The notes beneath the pieces are model-generated. The model was not told the DNA's origin. It searched no databases and saw only the letters and a list, made by a program, of their open reading frames with translations. Source: an uncultured Ruminococcus sp. (GTDB taxonomy: Bacteria; Bacillota; Clostridia; Oscillospirales; Ruminococcaceae). Taken from it: DNA of 32,682 nucleotides. Below are positions 1-7,006 of the stretch, one piece after another. The position numbers and the translations under genes are program-made. The stretch is taken from NCBI GenBank assembly GCA_902788785.1, contig CADALT010000027.1, forward strand, positions 1-32,682. Direction: 5' to 3'. Position 1 is the first letter of the stretch, and each line of letters begins with the position of its first letter.

Positions 1-54
1 CTAAGAAGCGCTCCGCTCGCCTGAGGGGCTTTCCTCTCACCTGACAGCTTAATT

Positions 55-83
55 ATTATAGCACCTTTTTGCCTCGTTGTCAA
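55..83 (-). promoter_or_regulatory. Strong promoter firing off the left edge
   Basis: On the minus strand TTGACA (78-83) and TATAAT (55-60) are separated by exactly 17 bases, a perfect vegetative promoter. Transcription would start near base 48 and run out of the window. The visible 50 bases hold a short GAGAGG/CCCCTC hairpin and no obvious start codon with a ribosome binding site, so the product (mRNA leader or RNA gene) is unknown. The 78 bases between it and the next gene hold nothing I recognise. Confidence 0.7.
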
Positions 84-161
84 GTAAAACTATCTTCTCG
101 CCTCTTGATTTTTTATGTGCAGTTTCGACAAGCTGATACGTGCTTTCTTTACTGTTAACAT

Positions 162-833
162 TTACTTCACTTCTTCTACTTTATCAAAAAGTATTTCAAG
201 CTTATCTTCAAACTCACGGTTTATATGCCAATGCCCTGCAAACCACTTTTTAAAATCCAATTCTCTGTAAAGCCATTCAAAGTAACCTGTAAGTTCCTTA
301 TCATGTACATCCGGCACCTTACCCATACGATGTATTATCGAATCAGGAACAGTATGTGTCGCAACATAATCTACCTGATAGTTTGCCATTTCAAGATTTC
401 TTCTTGCCTCGTCGTAATCATCTTTAACAGGTATCTCCTGCTTCCACCAGCTATATCCTTCTGTACGCATGATCTTATCTATCGAATAAGCGCCGCCAAA
501 GGTAAACCAGCGCTTCCCTGCTATCTCAAATATCTGCCCTCTCATAAGATGGTAGATGTTATCAGCTATTTTATGCGCTTTACCACCGCAGTATTCTACA
601 ATGGGATATTCTTCGAGCATATCAAAATTCTCATGATTGCCGTCGATAAAAAGTATAGTGTATTTTTCTTTTGCCAGCCTATCAAGCTCTATCATATATT
701 CGGATTCTTTTGACATTACAAACCCGAAATCTCCGCAGATTATAACAGTGTCACCATCTTTAACGCATGCCGCCGCAAATCTGTCAAGAGTTTTATTCAA
801 AAATCCGTGAGTATCGCCTGTAACATATATCAT
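162..833 (-). CDS. Calcineurin-like metallophosphoesterase
   Basis: A 223-residue protein with the full metallophosphoesterase motif series: GDTHG at residues 6-10, GDFG at 34-37, GNHEN at 65-69, a THT histidine near 160 and GHWH at 200-203. These residues bind the two-metal centre that hydrolyses phosphoesters. The substrate cannot be told from sequence; relatives act on nucleotides, proteins or nucleic acids. No signal peptide is seen, so it should be cytosolic. The ATG is preceded by AAGGAGAG at good spacing. It lies 57 bases downstream of the DUF1846 gene on the same strand, but a hairpin terminator stands between, so it probably depends on readthrough or on a promoter I did not identify. 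Confidence 0.88.
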   Translation of the reverse strand: MIYVTGDTHGFLNKTLDRFAAACVKDGDTVIICGDFGFVMSKESEYMIELDRLAKEKYTILFIDGNHENFDMLEEYPIVEYCGGKAHKIADNIYHLMRGQIFEIAGKRWFTFGGAYSIDKIMRTEGYSWWKQEIPVKDDYDEARRNLEMANYQVDYVATHTVPDSIIHRMGKVPDVHDKELTGYFEWLYRELDFKKWFAGHWHINREFEDKLEILFDKVEEVK

Positions 834-857
834 GATTATCTCTCCTTAATATATAAA

Positions 858-884
858 AAGAGGACTACATTTCGCAGTCCTCTT
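858..884 (-). terminator. Rho-independent terminator after the DUF1846 gene
   Basis: A 9-bp perfect stem (AAGAGGACT at 858-866 with AGTCCTCTT at 876-884) and a 9-base loop are followed on the minus strand by a T-rich run. It sits 6 bases past the DUF1846 stop codon. Confidence 0.8.
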
Positions 885-890
885 GAAAAC

Positions 891-2360
891 TTAGCTGAAT
901 TTCGGTTCACAGGTGAGATTAACACCAAGGCGCTTGAATATCCTTTCATCTACCGCACTGAGTATTACTGTCGAATGTACTTCGCAGCCACGAAGCTTTT
1001 CAAGCTGATCCATAGCACGTTTTGCATTCTTATCGGTCGCAGCGCAGATAGAAAGCGCAATAAGCGTCTCATCTGTATGTATCCTCGGATTATTATTGCC
1101 AAGATGATTTATCTTCAGATTCTGGATAGGTTCAATTACCTCGGGCGACATAAGCAAAGTTTCATCGGGTATCTCGCCGAAGTATTTGAGCGCATTGAGT
1201 ATCAGAGCCGAGCAGGCACCCAACAGGTTTGATGTCTTGCCCGTTATCACAGTACCGTCGGGCAGTTCCATCGCAGCAGCAGGCGCACCTGTCTGCTCCT
1301 CCTTTTTAAGTGCAGCTTCTATTACCTTTCTGTCAGAAGCAGTTACCTTTGCCTGCTTCATCAGCATTTCCAGCTTGTAAATATCTTCATCCGCTACAGT
1401 ACCTTTTTTTCTGTCGCAAAGGGCTGTATAGTATCTGCGGATTATCTCCTGCTTGGCAGCTTCACGTACAACTTCATCATCTATTATACAGTTGCCTGCC
1501 ATATTTACGCCCATATCTGTAGGTGACTTATAGGGCGATTCACCGAGGATCTCACCGAACATCGCATTGAGCACGGGGAATATCTCAACATCACGGTTAT
1601 AATTGACCGTTGTTATACCGTATGCTTCAAGATGGAACGGATCTATCATATTAACGTCATTCAGGTCGGAGGTCGCAGCCTCGTATGCCAGATTGACAGG
1701 ATGTTTCAAAGGAATGTTCCATATAGGGAAGGTCTCGAACTTTGCATAGCCTGCATTTATGCCTCTCTTATGCTCATGGTAAAGCTGTGAGAGACAAGTA
1801 GCCATCTTACCGCTGCCGGGACCCGGTGCAGTTATGACTACAAGCTTTCTGCTTGTTTCGATATAATCATTCTTACCATAGCCGTCATCGCTCATGATAA
1901 GAGGAAGATTTGCAGGATAGCCCTCGATAGCGTAATGATGATATACCTTAACGCCCAGCGCTTCAAGTCTCTTCTGGAAAGCCACAGCAGAACGCTGACC
2001 TTCATATCTTGTCAGCACGACCGAGCTTACATAAAGACCTATCTTAGTGAACACATTATAAAGACGGATAACATCCACATCATAAGTGATGCCAAGGTCG
2101 CCTCTTATCTTGTTCTTCTCGATATCGCCTGCATTGATGACGATAACTATCTCAGCTTCATCCTTCAGCTGCAAAAGCATTTGCAGCTTACTATCGGGCT
2201 TGAAACCCGGCAGCACTCTTGAAGCATGGAAATCATCATAAAGCTTTCCTCCGAACTCAAGATACAGCTTATCGCCGAAGCTTGCTATCCTCTCACGGAT
2301 ACGTTCGGACTGCATTTTCAGATATTTGTCATTGTCGAAACCTATTTTTCCCAAACTCAT
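891..2360 (-). CDS. DUF1846 (UPF0371) family protein
   Basis: A 489-residue protein matching the DUF1846/UPF0371 family, recognised from its N-terminus (GFDNDKYLKMQSERIRERI) and from the overall length of about 500. Family members have known structures but no firmly established reaction. A glycine-rich GPGSGK stretch at residues 180-185 resembles a phosphate-binding loop but is not a canonical Walker A. The start at 2360 is preferred over an ATG 30 bases upstream because AAAGGGA sits about 7 bases before it. It has its own strong promoter and a terminator just past the stop, so it is probably a single-gene unit. Cytosolic. Confidence 0.85.
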   Translation of the reverse strand: MSLGKIGFDNDKYLKMQSERIRERIASFGDKLYLEFGGKLYDDFHASRVLPGFKPDSKLQMLLQLKDEAEIVIVINAGDIEKNKIRGDLGITYDVDVIRLYNVFTKIGLYVSSVVLTRYEGQRSAVAFQKRLEALGVKVYHHYAIEGYPANLPLIMSDDGYGKNDYIETSRKLVVITAPGPGSGKMATCLSQLYHEHKRGINAGYAKFETFPIWNIPLKHPVNLAYEAATSDLNDVNMIDPFHLEAYGITTVNYNRDVEIFPVLNAMFGEILGESPYKSPTDMGVNMAGNCIIDDEVVREAAKQEIIRRYYTALCDRKKGTVADEDIYKLEMLMKQAKVTASDRKVIEAALKKEEQTGAPAAAMELPDGTVITGKTSNLLGACSALILNALKYFGEIPDETLLMSPEVIEPIQNLKINHLGNNNPRIHTDETLIALSICAATDKNAKRAMDQLEKLRGCEVHSTVILSAVDERIFKRLGVNLTCEPKFS

Positions 2361-2405
2361 ATACATTCCCTTTTCTATAGTATGATACACTTCAAATACT
2401 CTATT

Positions 2406-2434
2406 ATTATACCACGTCAGCCCCGTCTTGTCAA
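2406..2434 (-). promoter_or_regulatory. Promoter of the DUF1846 gene
   Basis: Minus-strand TTGACA (2429-2434), a 17-base spacer and TATAAT (2406-2411), both perfect consensus, about 45 bases before the start codon. It is arranged divergently with the glycosyltransferase promoter. Confidence 0.8.
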
Positions 2435-2482
2435 CAAATTTCTACAGACAGATTTACCAAAGTTTATCAGTAAACCTCAAAC

Positions 2483-2512
2483 TTGACTTTATCTCGAAGC
2501 CCATGTTATAAT
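2483..2512 (+). promoter_or_regulatory. Promoter of the glycosyltransferase gene
   Basis: Plus-strand TTGACT (2483-2488) and TATAAT (2507-2512) with an 18-base spacer; the start codon follows 32 bases later. Confidence 0.7.
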
Positions 2513-2544
2513 AGCTTAAATATCAAAGCACGGGAGACATTTTT

Positions 2545-3297
2545 ATGAAAAGAAAAGTTTCGGTCATCATTCCTGCGCACAACGAAGAAAAATATGTGGT
2601 GCGCTGTATAGGTTCCATAAAACGGGCAGCCAAAGAATACGGCGGAGTTGTAGAAATAATTGTAGTATGCAACCGCTGTACGGATAAAACTGCTTTTCTC
2701 GCAGCTAAGAAAGGTGCAAAGGTCATACATAACGAGGACAGATGCATAGCTGCTGTCCGCAACGCAGGAATAGCTGCGGCAGCAGGCGATATCATCATGA
2801 CTATAGACTGCGACAACCGCATGACACAGGGTACTATCAAGGAAGCCGCAGACCTTCTTGACAGCGGCAGATACATAGGCGGCGGTGCACCCATAAGGTT
2901 CGAGAGGTATTCTATACCTTTGTTTTTAAATGATATACTATGCGAGTTCTCATTCAAGCTGACAGGGCTTTACTGCGGTATATTCTGGGCTGAAAAGTCT
3001 TCGTTTGAAGCTGTGGGCGGATTTGAAGATATTCGTGCGATGGAAGATGCCGCCACAGCTAAAAAGCTTAAAGCTTACGGCAAAAAACGTGGCAAAAGAT
3101 ACGGCACTCTCAAAAAGAACCATCTTATCAACTCCACCAGAAAATACGACGATATGGGCGACTGGATGTATCTTAAACTGATGCTGAAAAACGCAGGTAC
3201 ATTCATTAAAGCAGCCCTCGGCGACACCAAAGACCTGGATAAACTTTTCGACAAGCTTTTCTACGACTACAATGACAGCACCGAACACAAAATATAA
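2545..3297 (+). CDS. Family 2 glycosyltransferase
   Basis: A 250-residue GT-A fold glycosyltransferase. The N-terminal VSVIIPAHNEE motif (residues 5-15) is the nucleotide-sugar entry strand of GT2 enzymes, followed by the VRNAGI segment and a DCDNRM stretch near residue 94 that takes the place of the metal-binding DXD. The C-terminal third is basic and has no clear membrane helix, so it is likely cytosolic or peripheral. Donor and acceptor cannot be inferred. GGGAG precedes the ATG. It stands alone between a promoter and a hairpin terminator. Confidence 0.85.
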   Translation: MKRKVSVIIPAHNEEKYVVRCIGSIKRAAKEYGGVVEIIVVCNRCTDKTAFLAAKKGAKVIHNEDRCIAAVRNAGIAAAAGDIIMTIDCDNRMTQGTIKEAADLLDSGRYIGGGAPIRFERYSIPLFLNDILCEFSFKLTGLYCGIFWAEKSSFEAVGGFEDIRAMEDAATAKKLKAYGKKRGKRYGTLKKNHLINSTRKYDDMGDWMYLKLMLKNAGTFIKAALGDTKDLDKLFDKLFYDYNDSTEHKI

Positions 3298-3300
3298 GCA

Positions 3301-3326
3301 AAGCCCCGATATTTCCATCGGGGCTT
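3301..3326. terminator. Bidirectional terminator between converging genes
   Basis: A perfect 10-bp stem (AAGCCCCGAT at 3301-3310 with ATCGGGGCTT at 3317-3326) and a 6-base loop lie between the glycosyltransferase and methyltransferase stop codons. The T-rich tails are weak on both sides. Confidence 0.75.
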
Positions 3327-3329
3327 GAT

Positions 3330-4085
3330 CTATTTTATACTTCCGAAATATGCAACAGAACAGTTAGCTATTGTGATGATACCGTTCTGTGAATACTTTG
3401 AAAAAGCAACTTCAAGTGCCTGCATCTGTTCGGGATAAAATTTATCGCCTTCTTTAAGGGCATATGATCCCGATAGACACCTTGCGATATATTTTTCTTT
3501 ATCGAGATACAGCGGTTCATCGAATGATACTCTTTCATATTTGTTTTCAAAGAATTCTGCTATCCTCGGGTCATCTCTTTTTATACCGCCGCTAAATCCT
3601 CTGAAATCCGAACAATATTTACTGTAGATCTCAAAAAGTTCTTTATTCAGGGGCGAGTCCATATCCCTCACATTCCATATAAGGAACACCTTACCGTCGG
3701 GCTTTATTATCCGTGAACATTCCTGCCTGAACTTTTTGACATCGAACCAGTGAAAAGCCTGTGCTGTGGTTATATGATCGACCGATGCGGCTGCAAGCGT
3801 CGTATCTTCGGCACCGCCTTTCACAGATCGGAAGTTCTCATATCCCGAAAGTTCACTTTCGGCGGTATTTCGCATATCGTCATTCGGTTCAACACAGTAA
3901 ATCGTACTCCCCTTATCGAGCAGCTGCCTTGCAAACTTGCCTGTGCCCGAACCAATATCCGCTATGAAAGATCTTGAAGAAACTCCGCATTCATTAAACA
4001 TAAAACTGATAAGCTGTTCGGAATAACCGGGTCTGCCTGATGTGTAGTCTGCCGCACGTCCGTTAAAACGCTTTGTATTATCCAT
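3330..4085 (-). CDS. Class I SAM-dependent methyltransferase
   Basis: A 251-residue Rossmann-fold methyltransferase. Motif I reads DIGSGTGKFA, motif II ends in CVEPNDDM, and the AQAFHWFDV segment followed by FLIWNVRD is typical of the methyltransferase-11/UbiE-like group that acts on small molecules. The substrate is unknown. The start at 4085 is chosen because GGGAGG lies just upstream; an ATG at 4097 and a TTG at 4103 are also in frame. It begins 14 bases after the AAA/CYTH gene stops, so the two are almost certainly co-transcribed. Confidence 0.85.
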   Translation of the reverse strand: MDNTKRFNGRAADYTSGRPGYSEQLISFMFNECGVSSRSFIADIGSGTGKFARQLLDKGSTIYCVEPNDDMRNTAESELSGYENFRSVKGGAEDTTLAAASVDHITTAQAFHWFDVKKFRQECSRIIKPDGKVFLIWNVRDMDSPLNKELFEIYSKYCSDFRGFSGGIKRDDPRIAEFFENKYERVSFDEPLYLDKEKYIARCLSGSYALKEGDKFYPEQMQALEVAFSKYSQNGIITIANCSVAYFGSIK

Positions 4086-4099
4086 TTGACCTCCCATGA

Positions 4100-5191
4100 T
4101 CAATATTCAAGCTTAGCCAGAGATGCATTTTTATATTCGGGGTCATCTGTCACCTCTTTTATGACCTTGATGAAGTCGGGGAAAATGACTTCTGTTTTCT
4201 CATCGTTCAGTTCTATCTCCGCTATGGCTTTATCTTTCCAGAAAGGATAAACATCGATCTCATAATAGAGATTGTTCATGGTCAGGCAGTATCTGGTCTT
4301 CCTGATCTGGCGGCGTGTGGTATCCGCATCCATAAGAAGTGAAAGATATTCATCCTGAGTAAGCCTGCGCTCGATCTCAACACGTTTCATGCTGTTGATC
4401 GTCCTCTTCTGGGTCAGGTAATATACATAGCTGCCCTCCTTGCCACGCTGTCTTACTCTTACTTCCTCGTCGTCCTCAGATCTCAGATAGGTCTGTATTA
4501 TATCGACACTGGTGCAGTTCGGCATAGCCTCCAGCATTTCGGTGTCGGGATATTCTATCAGGAATTTGCGCTCTATCTCAAGAGGTTCAGGTTCACCGAG
4601 GAATGATGCTATCTCAGCGATAAGACGCTGCATCTTGCCTTCAAAACCCGTGGAATTATCAATGACTCTCAGGTGCGGATGACCCGTCCAGGCACTTATG
4701 AGTTTGTCATCTATCTCCGCTGCCTGTACAGCAGTTTCCGTCCTGGCAGGATTATTCTCGGTAGTATAGAAACCTTCTGCGCCCTTGGCTGCTGTGACCA
4801 GGTGGAACACCGCATCATAGTTATCACGCAGCTGAACTTCGCTCATCCCAAGATATTCCAGTACACCTGCATACTCTTCCTTAGACATATACGCTTTATT
4901 ATCCAGCGCACCTCGGTCACAGACTATCAGCAGCTTTTCAGCGCCCATGGTCGAACCTGCTTTACGGAATATCTCTTCCTTATAAAGCTGTAATGAGAAC
5001 TGCAGCTTCTGAAAATCCGAATTTGTGCCGCAGGTCCAGGGTGCAACACCGCCGCTTATAAGTTCGCTGGCAGTTTCGGGCACGAAAAGTACCTTATAGC
5101 CTTTTTTATCAAATTCCTTCTGAATACGGCTCATTGCAGTGGATTTACCACCGCATGGACCGCCTGTTATAACTATCTTATATACATCCAT
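4100..5191 (-). CDS. AAA ATPase / CYTH domain fusion protein
   Basis: A 363-residue two-domain protein. Residues 1-195 form a P-loop domain of the AAA_28 (NadR-like kinase) kind, with Walker A GGPCGGKST at 10-18 and a CDRGALDNKA segment near 91. Residues 203-363 form a CYTH triphosphate-tunnel domain, starting with the diagnostic EIERK signature (205-209) and alternating charged strands (EVRVRQR, VEIERR, EIDVY, EIELND). CYTH domains bind or hydrolyse triphosphorylated substrates using divalent metal. The same domain order occurs in the eukaryotic protein Ttd14. The reaction is not established for bacterial members. A consensus promoter and GGAGG support the start. Co-transcribed with the downstream methyltransferase. 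Confidence 0.85.
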   Translation of the reverse strand: MDVYKIVITGGPCGGKSTAMSRIQKEFDKKGYKVLFVPETASELISGGVAPWTCGTNSDFQKLQFSLQLYKEEIFRKAGSTMGAEKLLIVCDRGALDNKAYMSKEEYAGVLEYLGMSEVQLRDNYDAVFHLVTAAKGAEGFYTTENNPARTETAVQAAEIDDKLISAWTGHPHLRVIDNSTGFEGKMQRLIAEIASFLGEPEPLEIERKFLIEYPDTEMLEAMPNCTSVDIIQTYLRSEDDEEVRVRQRGKEGSYVYYLTQKRTINSMKRVEIERRLTQDEYLSLLMDADTTRRQIRKTRYCLTMNNLYYEIDVYPFWKDKAIAEIELNDEKTEVIFPDFIKVIKEVTDDPEYKNASLAKLEY

Positions 5192-5231
5192 ATTATACCT
5201 CCGCCATTGGTAGGAAAAATGTTCTGATTAA

Positions 5232-5260
5232 ATTATAAACCACGGCGGATAAATTGTCAA
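5232..5260 (-). promoter_or_regulatory. Promoter of the AAA/CYTH gene
   Basis: Minus-strand TTGACA (5255-5260), a 17-base spacer and TATAAT (5232-5237). The -35 overlaps the dpaB stop codon, so this unit is initiated separately from dpaAB. Confidence 0.75.
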
Positions 5261-5850
5261 TAGCGCAACATTGGCTGAAGCTGTCTTCCATCAAGCGCCG
5301 CAGCTATCGTTTCGGGCAGCAAAGAAAAATCCGCCACTGCTGAATTTGGTTTATTCACACTGTCATCCTGCGAATAGGGTACGAAATAATAATTGCGCAG
5401 ATTTTGCAGCATACCTATATTCTTGGCACAGGCAGCCAGGGCATCATTTGTCGATATGGCAATGACCACGGGCCTGTTGTTTCTGAGATGGCTTTTCACT
5501 GCCATGGTAAGCGGTGTATCAGTGATACCCAGTGCCAGTTTAGCTATGGTGTTTGCGGTACATGGAGCGACAGCCATTATATCGCACATCTTTTTAGGTC
5601 CTATGGGTTCTGCATCCTCGATCGTCAGTATAGCTTTTCGTCCGGCTATCTCTTCTATATGAGCTACATTGTCCTGCGCTTTACCAAATCTGGTGGACAA
5701 GTTAGCTGCGTTAAATGACATAACAGGCACCAATTCAGCCCCGAGAATTTTAAGTCTTACTGCAGCATCGAAACTTCTGCCAAAAGTACAAAACGAACCT
5801 GAAATGCCATAGCCTATCCTGATCCCGTCAAGTCTTATCTCCTTTGTCAC
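5257..5850 (-). CDS. dpaB: Dipicolinate synthase subunit B
   Basis: A 197-residue flavoprotein-like subunit of dipicolinate synthase (SpoVFB in Bacillus), which with DpaA makes the dipicolinic acid that fills the spore core. Family-typical segments are IGYGISGSFCTFG at the N-terminus, PKKMCDIMAVAPCTANTIAKLA in the middle and SHLRNNRPVVIAIS. The start is a GTG at 5850, preceded by GGGGAG, and the coding region overlaps the end of dpaA by 23 bases, which points to translational coupling. Expected in the mother cell during sporulation. The usual Bacillus companions asd, dapG and dapA do not follow. Confidence 0.92.
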   Translation of the reverse strand: MTKEIRLDGIRIGYGISGSFCTFGRSFDAAVRLKILGAELVPVMSFNAANLSTRFGKAQDNVAHIEEIAGRKAILTIEDAEPIGPKKMCDIMAVAPCTANTIAKLALGITDTPLTMAVKSHLRNNRPVVIAISTNDALAACAKNIGMLQNLRNYYFVPYSQDDSVNKPNSAVADFSLLPETIAAALDGRQLQPMLRY

Positions 5851-6685
5851 ATTTTACTCCCCTTTCTTCCAGTATTTCTATTATCGTTTCATATATCATC
5901 CTGCCAGCTGCTTTAGGTGCTGTTTTACCGGGAAGTGCAAGGGCGTGTATCGTTCTTATGCCAAGACGTTTGGCAGCTTCAAAGTCAGTTCCTCCCGGAA
6001 TGGAGGCAAGATCGATAACAAGGCAGTTTTCCTTGACATTCAACAGTACTTCTTCTGTCAGCACCATTGCAGGCACGGTATTTATAATAATGTCGTATTT
6101 ATCAGCTTTGGCTGCAAGCTCAGATATTTTTATTATATCAGATGATTCTGTCCACGCATCTGCGAGGGCTTCGCTTCTTCTGGCAGCCACAGTACAGTAT
6201 GCGCCCGATGACTTAAAAAGTCGGGCACAGCATTTAGCCGTCCTGCCCCAACCTGTTATCAATACATTACTTCCGAAAACAGTATCATCAGTATTCTCAA
6301 TAGCGATGGCAAGTGTGCCCTCGGCGGTGGGGATACTGTTTTTCACAGCCAGCGAGCCGCTTTTTAAATAATCGGCACTTTCAAGATCAAACTTGGCAAA
6401 TAAAGCTTGCTGTTCATTCGTTAAACGTCCGCCAAGGACTATACCGCCCGTTTTAACATATCCTGCAATAGCAGCCAAAGGACAGCTTACCTCACCGCAG
6501 ACCACTTCCATGCCCTTACCCATAAGCGGCAGTACAAGAGCATCTGCTTTTTCAGGCATATCCTTGTACTTATCGATTCTATCTTTGCTGCCCTTTATCC
6601 CGATGGTATAAACTTCGCCTATGCTGCGAAGCATTTCGCTCAAATACTCATATCTTTTATCTCCCCCGACGCATAATATCACCAT
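5828..6685 (-). CDS. dpaA: Dipicolinate synthase subunit A
   Basis: A 285-residue NAD(P)-binding subunit of dipicolinate synthase (SpoVFA), slightly shorter than the Bacillus protein. The N-terminus MVILCVGGDKRYEYL is typical of the family, and the Rossmann loop GWGRTA is at residues 145-150. It oxidises the cyclised product of the lysine pathway to dipicolinate. The start at 6685 is preferred to an ATG 84 bases upstream because GGGAGGG lies 8 bases before it and the upstream residues do not resemble the family. First gene of a two-gene operon with a sporulation-type promoter candidate. Confidence 0.9.
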   Translation of the reverse strand: MVILCVGGDKRYEYLSEMLRSIGEVYTIGIKGSKDRIDKYKDMPEKADALVLPLMGKGMEVVCGEVSCPLAAIAGYVKTGGIVLGGRLTNEQQALFAKFDLESADYLKSGSLAVKNSIPTAEGTLAIAIENTDDTVFGSNVLITGWGRTAKCCARLFKSSGAYCTVAARRSEALADAWTESSDIIKISELAAKADKYDIIINTVPAMVLTEEVLLNVKENCLVIDLASIPGGTDFEAAKRLGIRTIHALALPGKTAPKAAGRMIYETIIEILEERGVKCDKGDKT

Positions 6686-6719
6686 ATCCCATGCCCTCCC
6701 ATTTACAATCAACTTGATA

Positions 6720-6748
6720 TATATTATGCCTTCCGGATATGATGTGTT
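6720..6748 (-). promoter_or_regulatory. Sigma-K-like sporulation promoter candidate for dpaAB
   Basis: Reading the minus strand, AC (6746-6747, in context aACa) is followed after 17 bases by CATAATATA (6720-6728). This fits the Bacillus sigma-K consensus mAC - N16/17 - CATAnnnTA. The predicted start of transcription is about 25 bases before dpaA. The motif is short, so chance matches are possible; the match to the known mother-cell control of spoVF is what makes it credible. Confidence 0.4.
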
Positions 6749-6881
6749 ACGAACTGTGCACATTGCCAAAAGTTTTTAAAATCGACTGTAAATGCGCTGT
6801 TACGACCCATTTTTCTCTCAAATGTAAAATATTTGTTTTAAATTTTGTTCATAATCACGAAAAGTTTTTTTCGTATTGCTA

Positions 6882-6910
6882 TTGCTATTTTAGATGAAAT
6901 AGTGTATAAT
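6882..6910 (+). promoter_or_regulatory. Promoter of the EF-G-like gene
   Basis: TTGCTA (6882-6887), a 17-base spacer and TATAAT (6905-6910). The leader to the TTG start is about 90 bases and shows no clear structure. Confidence 0.6.
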
Positions 6911-7006
6911 TACTTTGTGGTGTTACAGGTTTTTGTGTATATTCACTACCGCAAATTTCTGCACCTAAATTCACAAGACGAAAGTCATAGATTGGAGCGA
7001 ATAACA

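Noticed and set aside
1-54. Start of an RNase P RNA, because of a GAGGAAAG-like string on the minus strand
   Set aside because: The universal GAGGAAAGTCC core is not matched (the string continues GCCCC) and too little sequence is visible.
225-1232. Long plus-strand reading frames opposite the metallophosphoesterase and DUF1846 genes
   Set aside because: They lie antisense to clearly recognisable proteins, have no ribosome binding sites and unnatural residue composition.
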